DNA from: Bradyrhizobium roseum
GTDB lineage: Bacteria; Pseudomonadota; Alphaproteobacteria; Rhizobiales; Xanthobacteraceae
Assembly: GCF_030413175.1 (NCBI RefSeq)
Contig: NZ_CP129212.1
Location: 1,984,001 to 2,048,000, forward strand
Length of the DNA: 64,000 bases
Reading direction: 5' to 3'
The notes beneath the pieces are model-generated. The model had not been told where the DNA came from. It was given only the letters and a program-made list of their open reading frames with translations, and did no database searches. How positions within the stretch are numbered: the first letter of the stretch is position 1; each line of letters starts with the position of its first letter. Below are positions 1 to 8,846 of this stretch, one piece after another. The position numbers were made by a program, and so were the translations under genes.

Positions 1-583
1 CGAAGTGACGGACGTTGCGCGGCGTTGGCGGCAAGTCGCGGCTGGCGAAGGCAAACGACAGAAGCGCGAGAGGGACGTTCATCAGGAACAGCCAGCGCCA
101 GTTCGAGACGGAAAGGATGGCGGACGCTGCCGTGGGACCGACTGAAAAGGCGATTCCGACAACCAACGCGTAGACGCCGAGCCCGCGCCCCAAACGCGTT
201 GGCGGGTAGAGGGTGCGTATCAGCGCCGGCGTGGTCGCGGAGACGGCGGCGGTGCCGGCGCCGAGCAGGGCCCGTGACAGGGCGATCGTGAACAGTGAGT
301 TGGATAGGCCGGCCGCAAGGGAGCCGATAGCGAAGGCGATCAGCCCGCCGAAAAAGATGCGGCGATGGCCGTAAATCTCGCCAAGCGCCGCAAGCGGCAA
401 GAGCGCTGCGACCACCGCGAGGTAATAGACGTTGATGATCCAGATCGTGCCGGCGGGGCTGGCGCCAATCCCGACCGCGATGGCCGGCAGGGCGGTGCTG
501 GTCAGCGAAATATCGAGGGTGACGATCGCGACGCCCATTTGTACCGCCAGGACGGCGGGCAGCGAAATTTTGGTCGGTGTCAT
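1..583 (-). CDS. MFS drug/metabolite exporter, N-terminal part (cut by window edge)
   Basis: Reading the minus strand from an ATG at 583 gives an open frame of 194 codons that runs off the left edge. It begins MTPTKISLPAVLAVQMGVAI and shows about six hydrophobic segments. The loop between segments 2 and 3 reads GEIYGHRRIFFGG, which is MFS motif A. The sequence around VTLDISLTSTALPAI resembles the DHA2 (EmrB/QacA, 14-TM) drug:H+ antiporters. The substrate cannot be told. The gene is divergent from the hydrolase at 792, with a 208-base gap that should hold both promoters. No clear Shine-Dalgarno precedes 583, so the exact start is uncertain. Confidence 0.85.
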   Translation of the reverse strand, partial: MTPTKISLPAVLAVQMGVAIVTLDISLTSTALPAIAVGIGASPAGTIWIINVYYLAVVAALLPLAALGEIYGHRRIFFGGLIAFAIGSLAAGLSNSLFTIALSRALLGAGTAAVSATTPALIRTLYPPTRLGRGLGVYALVVGIAFSVGPTAASAILSVSNWRWLFLMNVPLALLSFAFASRDLPPTPRNVRHF

Positions 584-791
584 GGTGCCTGTGATCACAA
601 AGCTCCGCGTCAGCTTACGCCAAGAAATGGTTTTGGTGCGGGCCGCGAAGCGGAGGCAACAATGATTGCGGGCTCGTCAAGACCGGGCGTCACATCCTTG
701 CTCAGAATAAAATCATGACTTTGGGTGGTGGATACATGTAGTCTAATCGACAGGCCTAGTCGTCGCGCAGGTACATCCAACGAGGTGCCGC

Positions 792-1709
792 ATGCGATTC
801 TTGCTCGCGCTATCGATCACGCTGTTGGTGTTCGGTTCGGCTTTGGCTGGTCCAATGCCATCAGACAAGGCCGAGGCCATCCGGGCCATCGGGCCGGTCA
901 TCAATCCGACTGAAACGGCCAAGCTGTATGCGCCGCTGCACGCGAAGGAACCTTATGACAACGTGACGGTGGTGCGGGATCTCAAATATGGCCCGCATCA
1001 GCGAAACCTCATCGACGTCTTTCATGCAGCTGCCCCGCCGAGTCGACCGGTTTTGATCTTTGTGCATGGCGGTGGATATCAGAGAGGCGACAGGCGGATC
1101 GGCACAGGACCATACCATGACAATCTGATGTTATGGGCATCGAAGAACGGCTTTGTCGGTGTGAACATGACCTATCGTCTGGCGCCGGACCACAGCTGGC
1201 CGGCCGCGGCTGACGACGTGGCGGCCGCAGTCGCATGGACGAGGGAGAAGATTCGGGACTTCGGGGGCGATCCCGACCGGATTTTTCTGATGGGACATTC
1301 GGCGGGGGCGGCGCACGTCGGCAGCTATATTGCGCGCACGGCCACGCCTGCAATTGTCGGCGCGATCCTCGTATCGGGAACTTTCGACCTTCGTCCCCAA
1401 ATTGAGGTCGCCGGGCAAAAATCCTACTTCGGTGACAATACCGAATTGTGGCCGGAACGCTCATCCATCAAGGGACTGGCAGACTCGTCGCTGCCCTTAC
1501 TGGTCGCGCATGCGGAAATAGACGTTCCCTATTACATCGACCAGGCGGAAACCTTGAAGGCCGCGCGATGCGCCAGGCAGAACTGTCCGGCCTTCGTGGT
1601 CCTGAAAGACCACAGCCACATGTCGGAAATCTACTCGGTGAACACCGGTGACACGACGCTGACCGATGAGGTACTTGCGTTCGTAGCAAAGGTGACGCCA
1701 CGGAAGTAG
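792..1709 (+). CDS. Secreted alpha/beta hydrolase (HSL-type esterase-like)
   Basis: A 305-aa protein with an N-terminal signal peptide (about residues 1-19, ending SALAG). The oxyanion-hole motif HGGG is at 92-95 and the nucleophile elbow GHSAG at 168-172 (Ser170). Asp244 and a His in DHSHMS (274-276) are plausible triad partners. This layout matches the hormone-sensitive-lipase/kynurenine-formamidase side of the alpha/beta hydrolase fold. It probably acts on small esters or amides in the periplasm, substrate unknown. A Shine-Dalgarno-like gaggtg lies just before the ATG. It is transcribed away from the MFS gene on its left. Confidence 0.85.
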   Translation: MRFLLALSITLLVFGSALAGPMPSDKAEAIRAIGPVINPTETAKLYAPLHAKEPYDNVTVVRDLKYGPHQRNLIDVFHAAAPPSRPVLIFVHGGGYQRGDRRIGTGPYHDNLMLWASKNGFVGVNMTYRLAPDHSWPAAADDVAAAVAWTREKIRDFGGDPDRIFLMGHSAGAAHVGSYIARTATPAIVGAILVSGTFDLRPQIEVAGQKSYFGDNTELWPERSSIKGLADSSLPLLVAHAEIDVPYYIDQAETLKAARCARQNCPAFVVLKDHSHMSEIYSVNTGDTTLTDEVLAFVAKVTPRK

Positions 1710-1749
1710 ACATGCTTCATGGTCTTTGCCAGCGCCAGCTTAGCAGCGA

Positions 1750-2901
1750 TCAACACGGGACCATGGGATCGATGCGGCGAACGCAGTCAGCTTCAATCCA
1801 TATGGAGTGCATGTAGCTCGCTTCACCGACGGCTTCACCGACGTGCAATTCCAGAAATCCGCATTCGTTGATGCCCTCGACAGGAAAGACGCGACCCACG
1901 CAAGCTTCGAACAGCGCCTGTGTCCCCATTCCGGACGGGAGCGATGCAGGCACCGCAACCACCTCGACCGGGTCTCCAATCTTCATGGCGTGGCTTACCT
2001 TTGTGGCTTCCTGGCAGGCGCTGTGAGGAACCTGCCGCTTCGCCCGCATATCCCCGATAATATCGGCAACTACCGCGCCCATCACCAGCGCACCGCCGGC
2101 GAGCACGCGCAGCGTGGGAACGTCACCAAATCCCACCCAGATCCAGAACGGCATCAGCGGCGTCTCCAACGTCGAGATCAGCGCCGCCTGGCCTGATAGC
2201 AGCAGACGCGAGCCGAGGAAGAACAGGGTGAGGCCGAGCGCCACCTGGAAGCAGCCGAACATCGCGAGAATCAGCAGGTCGAAACCGCTGACCGCCGTGA
2301 TTCCGTGGGCGAAGGGAAGGCTGATGGCGCTGCCCAAAAAATTCGATAGCGCGGCGGCGGCGATCATCGGAGTGTTGCGGTGCCGCCGCACCGTGACGGT
2401 CATGGCCGCGATCGCCAGCGCCATGAAGCAGGCGAGGGCAACGCCTAAAATGTCGGCGCCGCCGCGGGCGCCGCCGACGATGATGACGACGCCGACAAGT
2501 GCTGCCACGCTCGCCAGCATGGTTCGCCGGTGGGGAATCTCCTTCAGCCATATCCAGGCCAGCGCTGCCGCGAGGAACGGGCCGGTCGCGATGATGATCG
2601 CGACATTCGAGACGTCGGTGAGCTGCAGCGCGGGGATGAAGGCGATCATCGCCAGCGTCGAGAACGACGCCACCAGCCAGCCGTTGACGTCGAACCGGAT
2701 CAGATCCCGCAGGCTGGCGCGGCCCTGTAAAAACACCATCAGGCCCGTGATCATGATTCCGGCGAACAGCCCGCGCCAGAACAGGATGGTACAGGAATCG
2801 TAAGCGAGCAGCCGCGTGAAGAACGGCGCGGTGCTCCAGAACACGGCGGCGGCGACGACCAGCGCAATGCCGAGACGATGCTGGGAGCGCGCCTCGGTCA
2901 T
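1750..2901 (-). CDS. EamA/DMT-family transporter fused to a small C-terminal domain
   Basis: Residues from about 10 to 300 form the usual ten-helix EamA (drug/metabolite transporter) fold, beginning LGIALVVAAAVFWSTAPFF. Instead of ending after helix 10, the frame runs on through a linker (GDMRAKRQVPHSACQEATK) into a soluble 78-residue segment that starts MKIGDPVEVV at 1986. The start at 2901 (MTEARSQH) is chosen because it lies 7 bases after the stop of the upstream monooxygenase and has gagcacgag just before it; the longer frame to 2982 would overlap that gene. It is probably co-transcribed with the monooxygenase and may move its substrate or product. The tail could also be translated separately. 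Confidence 0.85.
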   Translation of the reverse strand: MTEARSQHRLGIALVVAAAVFWSTAPFFTRLLAYDSCTILFWRGLFAGIMITGLMVFLQGRASLRDLIRFDVNGWLVASFSTLAMIAFIPALQLTDVSNVAIIIATGPFLAAALAWIWLKEIPHRRTMLASVAALVGVVIIVGGARGGADILGVALACFMALAIAAMTVTVRRHRNTPMIAAAALSNFLGSAISLPFAHGITAVSGFDLLILAMFGCFQVALGLTLFFLGSRLLLSGQAALISTLETPLMPFWIWVGFGDVPTLRVLAGGALVMGAVVADIIGDMRAKRQVPHSACQEATKVSHAMKIGDPVEVVAVPASLPSGMGTQALFEACVGRVFPVEGINECGFLELHVGEAVGEASYMHSIWIEADCVRRIDPMVPC

Positions 2902-2908
2902 CTCGTGC

Positions 2909-4605
2909 TCACGCGGAAACGAGGCCGACGTTCTTGCCGAGCAGCTTGGCCACGAGAGACGCGGGATCGTCGGGGATGGCATCGCCGCGCCAGGCCACGT
3001 GCTGGTCCGTTCGCGCCACGACGAGCTTGCGGGCGCCGGGCGGCTGGGCCTCAGCGGCGGCGACGTCGACCACCGCGAACGGCACGCCGCTGGCGGTCAT
3101 CGCCTCCGCCAGCGGGGCGATCGAGACGTCCGGATCGTAGCGCAGCAGGGTGTAGCCCGGCCCGAGCGCATCATAGACCGGCCGACCGTCGGCGAGCTTT
3201 GCGAACGGCAGCCGGCAGCCTGGCGTCGACGACGGCGTGAAATCCGCCATCGTAAAACCCGGCTGCGCGGCGCCGTCATAGGCAATGATCGGGGAGCGGT
3301 CGTAGAAGTAACCGAAGTTGAGGCCGGCGCAGCAATATTGCTGCACGTTCAGATCATAGGCGGCCTGTCCCACCTGCTGCCGCACGGCGTCGCCTTCGGG
3401 CCCCGGCTGCTCGATCGCCTCGGGAACGGTACGGCGCTGGCTCAGCACCTTGCCCGCCATGTCCATCGCAAAGCGCGACACCTGCTCGGTGATCGGCAGC
3501 CGCTCGGCTTCATAGGCATCGAGGATCTTGATATCGGCCCATCCTTGCAGATGGGCGGACAACAGCCAGGCGAGGTTGGTGGCGTCGGCAATGCCGGCAT
3601 TCATGCCGTAGCCGGCATAGGGCATCCACAGATGCGCGGCGTCGCCGCAGATGAAGGCGCGGCCCTTGCGAAACCGGTCGGCGACCAGCCGGCGGCCGAC
3701 CCAGTCTTCCTCGCTGAGGATCTCGTAATCGAAATCGGGGCCGACGCCGAGGATGGCGCGGATCGAGGCGTCGCGGTCGACGGACTCGAAGGTCTCGTCT
3801 TCCTTGTTGAGGTGATTGTGGATCAGCCAGTTCTCGCGGCCGTCGATTGCCACCATCGTGCCGCAGCGCCGCGGGTTGAGCGACAGCGTCATCCACGCCG
3901 GCCTCTCCATCATGGCGAGCAACGCGGGGGCGCGAATATAGGTCGACTGCACGCGCTGGATGATCGGCGTCCCCTGCAGATTGGCGTCGATCGCCTTGCG
4001 CACCAGCGAACGTGCCCCGTCGCAGCCGACGATGAAGTCGGCGCGGATCTGCGACGTCGTATGGCTGTCGAGGTTGCGGATGGTGGCAAGGATGCCGTCA
4101 GCATCTTCGCGGAACTCCTCGAACGCGGTGCGGTTCAGGATCTGCAGCCCGTCGATGGCGGCGGCGTGCGCGAACAGCACCGGTTCCATGTAGATCTGGT
4201 TGATGCGGTGCGGCGGCTCGGCCGTCGGCCAATCGGTGTCCGGGCCGTCGACGGCGGTGTAGCGATCGCGGCGGCATGGAATCGGAATGCGCGAGAGCTC
4301 GATGCCGGTTGCGGTGGTGCGATAGGAGCAATCGTTCGGATAGTCGGCGGGCAGCCCGGCGTCGCGCAATTTTTGCGCGAGGCCTAGCCGGCGGAAAATC
4401 TCCATCGAGCGTGCCGAGACGTGGTTGCATTTCACGCTCGGCGGTCGCCGGGGGCGCGGGTTTCCACCACGGTGACGGATATTCCCCGCGAGGCAAGGTC
4501 CATCGCGAGCGTCAGGCCGACCGGACCGGCCCCCACCACCAGAACACGGGTCTTCACCTGATCGCTCGCGGCCTTGTCGCTTGCCGCGCTGGGACGATCA
4601 TGCAT
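2909..4605 (-). pseudogene. FAD-dependent aromatic-ring monooxygenase (PheA/TfdB-like), single frameshift
   Basis: The N-terminal part (4605 to about 4440) carries the FAD-binding GxGxxG-type motif VLVVGAGPVGLTLAMDLASR and then reaches a TGA. The rest (4435 to 2909, 508 codons) continues in another frame from VKCNHVSARSMEIFRRLG, with the DG motif GCDGARSLVRK and the GD motif CGDAAHLWMPYAGYG. One missing base near 4445 explains the break: with it restored the join would read ...APG(D/E)PPSVKCNHV. Family members are about 560 aa flavoprotein hydroxylases of phenolic rings. It is either a recent pseudogene or a sequencing error. It is divergent from the TctC gene only 40 bases away and heads an operon with the EamA transporter. 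Confidence 0.85.
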
Positions 4606-4645
4606 AACTGACAGTCACAAAAAAAATCATTGGGGGGAGACCTGC

Positions 4646-5626
4646 ATGTTTCCGTCGGTCTGGCGAGCCTTGGCCGGGGCCCTTGTTGCTTCGTTGTCGT
4701 TCTCGGCGGTCGACACAGCAAACGCATATCCCGATCAACCAATCAAGATCATCGTGACGTTTCCGCCCGGCGGGAGCGCCGATATCGTGATCCGCGCGTT
4801 GCAGCCCGTGGTATCGGAAACGCTGCGCCAGCCGATCGTCATCGAGAACAGGGCGGGTGCGGGCGGCAATATCGGGATCGGGGCCGTGGCGCAGGCCGCG
4901 CCCGACGGCTACACGCTCGGCGTCGCCGCGGCCGGCGTGCTGACCGTCAATCCCCACCTCAATCGCGCGGCGATGGCGTTCGATCCGGTCAAGGACCTGG
5001 CGCCGGTGACGATGCTGGCCGAGATTCCGTTCGTGCTGGTGGCGTCGCAGCAGTCGGGCATTGCGTCGGTCGCGGACCTGATTGCAAAAGCCAAGGCGCA
5101 ACCGCAGGGCCTGTCGATCGGGCATGGCGGCAACGGCACCGCGATGCACCTGACATCGGCCCTGTTCAATCAAAGGGCGGGTGTCGGACTTCAACTGATC
5201 GCCTATCGCGGCACCGCGCCGGCCGCCGTCGACGTTCTCGCCGGCCACATCCCGTTCGCCGTGCTGGATATCCCGGCGTCCAAGCAATTGATCAGCGACG
5301 GCAAGTTGAAGGCGCTCGGCGTCTCCGCCGCCAAGCGCGTGGTGTTCCTGCCCGACGTTCCTGCGCTGGCGGAGCAGGGCCTCAAGGAATTCGAATCGGT
5401 CGGCTGGTTCGGCCTGGTCGTGCCCGCAGGCACACCGCCCGACATCATCGCCACGTTGAACGCGGCCTTCGTGAAGGCGTTGAGCGATCCGGCCGCGATC
5501 GAAAAAATACGGCTGCTCGGCGCCGAACCGTCGCCGTCGTCGCCGGAGGGCTTTGCCAAATTCATCCAGAGCGAAAGCGCAAAATGGGGCAAGCTGATCG
5601 CCGAGACCGGGATCAAGGCCGAATAA
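4646..5626 (+). CDS. Tripartite tricarboxylate transporter (TctC/Bug) substrate-binding protein
   Basis: A 326-aa periplasmic binding protein with a signal peptide ending near VDTANA, then the typical opening YPDQPIKIIVTFPPGGSADI. The internal ENRAGAGGNIGIGAVAQAAP block and the later SIGHGGNGTAMHL and YRGTAPA stretches are Bug-family signatures. The start at 4646 is chosen over the upstream in-frame ATG at 4574 because tggggggaga precedes it at a good distance and the signal peptide begins here. No TctA/TctB membrane subunits lie in the window. Next to a ring monooxygenase and hpaD, an aromatic or organic acid ligand is a reasonable inference. Confidence 0.9.
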   Translation: MFPSVWRALAGALVASLSFSAVDTANAYPDQPIKIIVTFPPGGSADIVIRALQPVVSETLRQPIVIENRAGAGGNIGIGAVAQAAPDGYTLGVAAAGVLTVNPHLNRAAMAFDPVKDLAPVTMLAEIPFVLVASQQSGIASVADLIAKAKAQPQGLSIGHGGNGTAMHLTSALFNQRAGVGLQLIAYRGTAPAAVDVLAGHIPFAVLDIPASKQLISDGKLKALGVSAAKRVVFLPDVPALAEQGLKEFESVGWFGLVVPAGTPPDIIATLNAAFVKALSDPAAIEKIRLLGAEPSPSSPEGFAKFIQSESAKWGKLIAETGIKAE

Positions 5627-5723
5627 GGTCCATGTTCCGGGAAAGCCTCTAGCAAGGCCATTTGATCCCGGTCAATGACGCCGTCCTTTCGCTTCGCGAT
5701 CATCGCGGACGAGAGGATTGAGC

Positions 5724-6017
5724 GTGCCACACAGCGAAACCTTGTCCGATTCCCAAGCGCGTTCACGCCGTCCGGCGGGCCCGGTCCTGCGCGACGCGGA
5801 CGGAAGGCTGCCTCATGAGAGCGAGTTCCTGAGGCAACTCGGCATCCGCGTCCGCGAAATGCGCGCCTGCCGTGGCATGTCGCGCCGCGAACTCGCCCGC
5901 CTGTCCGGGCTTTCCGAACGCTTCGTGGCGCAGATCGAGGCCGGCAAGGGCAACGTTTCGATCGTGCGGCTGTTGCGCATCGCGATGGTGTTTCGCGGCG
6001 AGGCACCGGCTGCCTGA
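5724..6017 (+). CDS. Short XRE-type HTH regulator, resembles the N-terminal domain of BoxR/BzdR
   Basis: A 97-aa protein whose residues from about 35 to 90 form an XRE helix-turn-helix (LGIRVREMRACRGMSRRELA, then LSGLSERFVAQIEAGKGNVS). That wording is close to BoxR/BzdR, the benzoate-pathway regulators of about 300 aa in which this domain is followed by a shikimate-kinase-like effector domain. Here the protein ends right after the HTH, so the effector domain is missing. The start is uncertain: TTG at 5718 or GTG at 5724; the GTG has gagagga at better spacing. It precedes hpaD by 23 bases and is likely co-transcribed. It may still bind DNA, but how it would sense a ligand is unclear. Confidence 0.7.
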   Translation: MPHSETLSDSQARSRRPAGPVLRDADGRLPHESEFLRQLGIRVREMRACRGMSRRELARLSGLSERFVAQIEAGKGNVSIVRLLRIAMVFRGEAPAA

Positions 6018-6040
6018 CCGGCCGCGGAGGGAGCTGTGCC

Positions 6041-6895
6041 ATGGGAGAGCTTGTTCTGGCGGCCAAGGTCAGCCATGTGCCATCCCTGATGCTGTCGGAA
6101 GTTGCGGGCAGCCCGCTGAAGGCCGCCCGTGAAGGCGCCGTGCAGGCGCTGCGCGAACTTGGTCGTCGTGCCCGGGAACGCCGGGTCTCGACCTTCGTGG
6201 TGTTCGACACCCACTGGCTCTCCAATTTCGGCTACCACATCAACGCCAATCCGCATCATCGCGGGGCCTTCACCAGCCATGAAGCCCCGCAGATGATTCA
6301 GGATCTGCGTTACGACTTGCCGGGCGACCCCGCGCTTGCCGAAGCCATTGCCGGGGAAGCGGCAGGCGCGGGGCTTGGCGTCATGGCGCACAGGGTCGCG
6401 AGCCTCGGGCTCGAATACGGCACCATCGTGCCGATGCATTACATGAACGAAGACGGCTGGGCCAAGGTGGTCTCGGTCGCAACCCCGCTGTTCACGTCGC
6501 TGGAGGAGAGCCGCATCCTGGGCGAGGCGACGCGCCGGGCCGTTGCGCGTTCAGGCGAACGGGTGGCGATCCTCGCCAGCGGATCGCTGTCGCACCGGCT
6601 GTGGCCCAACAAGCAGCTCGGGCCGGAGGCGTGGACTTCGGTCGCCAGCGAATTCAACCGCCAGGTCGATCTGCGCGTGCTCGAGCTCTGGCAGCAGCGC
6701 CGCTACCGCGAATTCGTCGCCATGCTTCCGGACTATGCGGTCAAATGCAACGGCGAGGGCGGCATGGCCGATACCGTCATGCTGTTCGCAGCGCTCGGCT
6801 GGGACGACTTCAACGGCGCAGCCGAGCAGCTCTGCGACTACTTTCCGTCCAGCGGCAGCGGCCAGGTCAATGTCGAGTTTCACGTCGGCGGGTGA
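6041..6895 (+). CDS. hpaD: 3,4-dihydroxyphenylacetate (homoprotocatechuate) 2,3-dioxygenase
   Basis: A 284-aa class III (LigB-type) extradiol dioxygenase. It aligns end to end by eye with E. coli-type HpaD: LAAKVSHVPSLMLSE, TFVVFDTHWLSNFGYHIN, LEYGTIVPMHYMNEDG, ASGSLSHRLWP and FPSSGSGQVN. The metal-binding and catalytic histidines expected in SHVPS, DTHW and LSHR are present. It would open the ring of homoprotocatechuate to 5-carboxymethyl-2-hydroxymuconate semialdehyde in the cytoplasm. A strong Shine-Dalgarno (ggaggga) precedes the ATG. No other hpa genes (hpaB, E, F, G, H, I) lie in the window, so the rest of the pathway must be elsewhere or the in vivo substrate differs. Confidence 0.92.
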   Translation: MGELVLAAKVSHVPSLMLSEVAGSPLKAAREGAVQALRELGRRARERRVSTFVVFDTHWLSNFGYHINANPHHRGAFTSHEAPQMIQDLRYDLPGDPALAEAIAGEAAGAGLGVMAHRVASLGLEYGTIVPMHYMNEDGWAKVVSVATPLFTSLEESRILGEATRRAVARSGERVAILASGSLSHRLWPNKQLGPEAWTSVASEFNRQVDLRVLELWQQRRYREFVAMLPDYAVKCNGEGGMADTVMLFAALGWDDFNGAAEQLCDYFPSSGSGQVNVEFHVGG

Positions 6896-6917
6896 CCTGA
6901 AATCCCGAGGTCACCCG
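6889..6917. terminator. Hairpin between convergent hpaD and aminotransferase genes
   Basis: A perfect 10-bp stem (cgggtgacct / aggtcacccg) with a 9-base loop overlaps the hpaD stop codon. It sits just before the end of the convergent aminotransferase gene. There is no T-run on either side, so it may act as an mRNA-end stabiliser rather than a classical intrinsic terminator. Confidence 0.5.
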
Positions 6918-6928
6918 GCCCCGCGGCC

Positions 6929-8179
6929 TCACGCCTTGCCGCGCTTCTCCACGTTCGCAATCCGCTCCGGCACGCCGAACTCCTTGCGGCAGACTTCGGC
7001 GAGCAGGGCGACGCCCTCGCGGATCTGCTCATGCGAGGGGCTGGCAAAGCACAGCCGCAGGCGGCTGCCGGAGTAAGCCTTGTCGGTGGACCATTCCGGC
7101 CCGGGATTGATCGCGACGCCGGCGGCGAGTGCGGCCTGATAGAGTTTCAGCGTGTCGACATTGTCCGGCAGCTTCACCCACAGGAAGATGCCGCCCTTGG
7201 GATCCTCGAATTCGGCGGCCGTGCCGAACTGCTCGTTGAGCGCTTCCATCAGCGTGTCGAGCTTGGCGCGCAGGCCTCGCGTCAGCTTCGGCACATGGGT
7301 GGCAAAATGCGGCGCGCAATACTCCGCCAGCACCATCTGTTCCAACGCGCCGCTCCCCGCATCGGTCTTCAGCGCCAGCATCCGCGACATCATTTCCCAG
7401 GGGGCGACGATGAAGCCGACGCGCAGCGCCGGCGCAATCGATTTCGAGAACGAGCCGATATGGATGACGCCGCCATGCGGGCTCATGGCGTAGATCGCAG
7501 GCGGGCGCTCGCCTTTCCAGATCAAATCGGCATAGCAATCGTCCTCGAAAATCGGCACGCCGTATTCTTTCGACAGCTTCAGCATCTCCGCGCGCCGCGT
7601 TTCCGGCATGATCGACCCGGTGGGGTTCTGCACGGTGGGGATGGTGTAGATGTATTTCGGCGTGATGCCGCGGCTCTTGTGCTCGGCGAGAACAGCCGCC
7701 AGCGCGTCCATCCGCATGCCGTCGTCATCGAGGGGAATGCCGACCGCCTTGACGCCGAGCCGCGTCAGCCGGTTCAGCGCGCCCTGGTAGGTCTCCTGTT
7801 CGACCAGCACGGTGTCGCCGCGCGCCAGCAGCGTCTGGTTGATGAGATCGAGCGCCTGCAGCGAGCCCGAGACGATCATGATGTCGTCGGCGCCGCAGGA
7901 GATCCCGGCGTCGCGCTTGAGTTTGGTGGCGAGGAATTCGCGCAAGGGACGATAGCCCTGCGGGCCGCTGGCGAGGCCGTAGGTCGCGAGCGTCCTGCCC
8001 TCGCGCTTCAGCACGGCGTTGACCGCCTCGATCAGGCCGTCGACCGGAACCTGGTCGGGATCGTTGTTGCCGCCGACAAAGCTGTATTTGGCAAGCCCGG
8101 TCCACCGCGCGGCCGGGGCCGGCAATCCGGCGGGCAGCAACGGTGCAAAATCGAAGGGGGTTGCGGTGGACATGGACAT
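6929..8179 (-). CDS. PLP-dependent class I/II aminotransferase (MocR/LysN-like)
   Basis: A 416-aa fold-type I aminotransferase without an N-terminal GntR domain. It has the substrate and cofactor motifs YGLASGPQGYRPLREFL, the NPTGS loop (185-189), FEDDCYADL (211-219) and the PLP lysine in GSFSKSIAPALRVGF (Lys246). The closest named relatives by pattern are 2-aminoadipate transaminase (LysN) and related aromatic or branched-chain aminotransferases; the amino-donor specificity cannot be read from sequence. An alternative start lies two codons in. It converges with hpaD and stands alone as a transcription unit. Confidence 0.88.
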   Translation of the reverse strand: MSMSTATPFDFAPLLPAGLPAPAARWTGLAKYSFVGGNNDPDQVPVDGLIEAVNAVLKREGRTLATYGLASGPQGYRPLREFLATKLKRDAGISCGADDIMIVSGSLQALDLINQTLLARGDTVLVEQETYQGALNRLTRLGVKAVGIPLDDDGMRMDALAAVLAEHKSRGITPKYIYTIPTVQNPTGSIMPETRRAEMLKLSKEYGVPIFEDDCYADLIWKGERPPAIYAMSPHGGVIHIGSFSKSIAPALRVGFIVAPWEMMSRMLALKTDAGSGALEQMVLAEYCAPHFATHVPKLTRGLRAKLDTLMEALNEQFGTAAEFEDPKGGIFLWVKLPDNVDTLKLYQAALAAGVAINPGPEWSTDKAYSGSRLRLCFASPSHEQIREGVALLAEVCRKEFGVPERIANVEKRGKA

Positions 8180-8236
8180 TCACTCCCGTTTTGTTTTTCG
8201 TTGAGAAGGCCGCGGGCCTTCCTGTCGTGGTGCGGT

Positions 8237-8788
8237 CTAGTTCTTGATAACCCGGATCGGCCGCCCCTGGCTGATGAAGGCATAATGCCCGGGGCCGACG
8301 CTGCCGACCATCAGTGCCTCGACGGCGGGTTCCGCGATCTCGCCGGCGGCCGCCCAGTCGATCACGAAATTGGCCCCTGTGCCGCCGCGCACGTCGCTCG
8401 CTGGAATGAAGACCTCGATGGTTGCAAAGGGTTTCAGCGCCACCGGCGATTTGAGGTAGCTTTCCACCATCTTGCCTGATGTGTCGAAATAGGCGACCCG
8501 CTTCAGCACCAGCGGCCGGGTCTCGGACGCGTTGTGGACGCTCAACGTCACCGAGAAGTCCGCCCGCAGCTTGCCCTGGCTCATCAAGACGCTGGAATAG
8601 ACCGGCACGTAGAACGCGCCGGACACCGCGAGGGTTTCCGTTGGGACCGCGGTGAGGGAGGCGGCGAAATTCTGTTCGACGGTCCCGCCCTGCGCGTGGG
8701 CGGCGGGGCTCGAAAGGATCGACAGCACGGCCAGAATCGCTACAAAGGCCCCCAATCCAAAAGCCCCTGATCTATGGCTGTGACACAT
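8237..8788 (-). CDS. Exported DUF3124-type protein
   Basis: A 183-aa protein with a signal peptide (AFVAILAVLSILSSPAAHAQ). The mature part is a beta-rich domain including VSGAFYVPVYSSVLMSQGK and VTLSVHNASETRPLVLKR, which matches the DUF3124 family as I recall it. Its function is unknown. The start at 8788 (MCHSHRSG) is chosen over the longer frame to 8872 because that one would overlap the divergent antiporter start and lacks signal-peptide logic. It is 58 bases from the divergent antiporter gene. Confidence 0.78.
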   Translation of the reverse strand: MCHSHRSGAFGLGAFVAILAVLSILSSPAAHAQGGTVEQNFAASLTAVPTETLAVSGAFYVPVYSSVLMSQGKLRADFSVTLSVHNASETRPLVLKRVAYFDTSGKMVESYLKSPVALKPFATIEVFIPASDVRGGTGANFVIDWAAAGEIAEPAVEALMVGSVGPGHYAFISQGRPIRVIKN

Positions 8789-8846
8789 TGCTTGTTTGAC
8801 CCCCGTAGCTGGACCTCTAGGCTGGGGCAGGGGCAGAAACGGACCT

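Noticed and set aside
2816..4387. Plus-strand 523-codon frame
   Set aside because: It is the mirror of the flavoprotein monooxygenase; GC-rich codon bias on the minus strand leaves the opposite frame open. Rich in Arg/Gly/His with no domain.
7031..8479. Plus-strand 482-codon frame
   Set aside because: Antisense shadow of the aminotransferase, with no recognisable motif.
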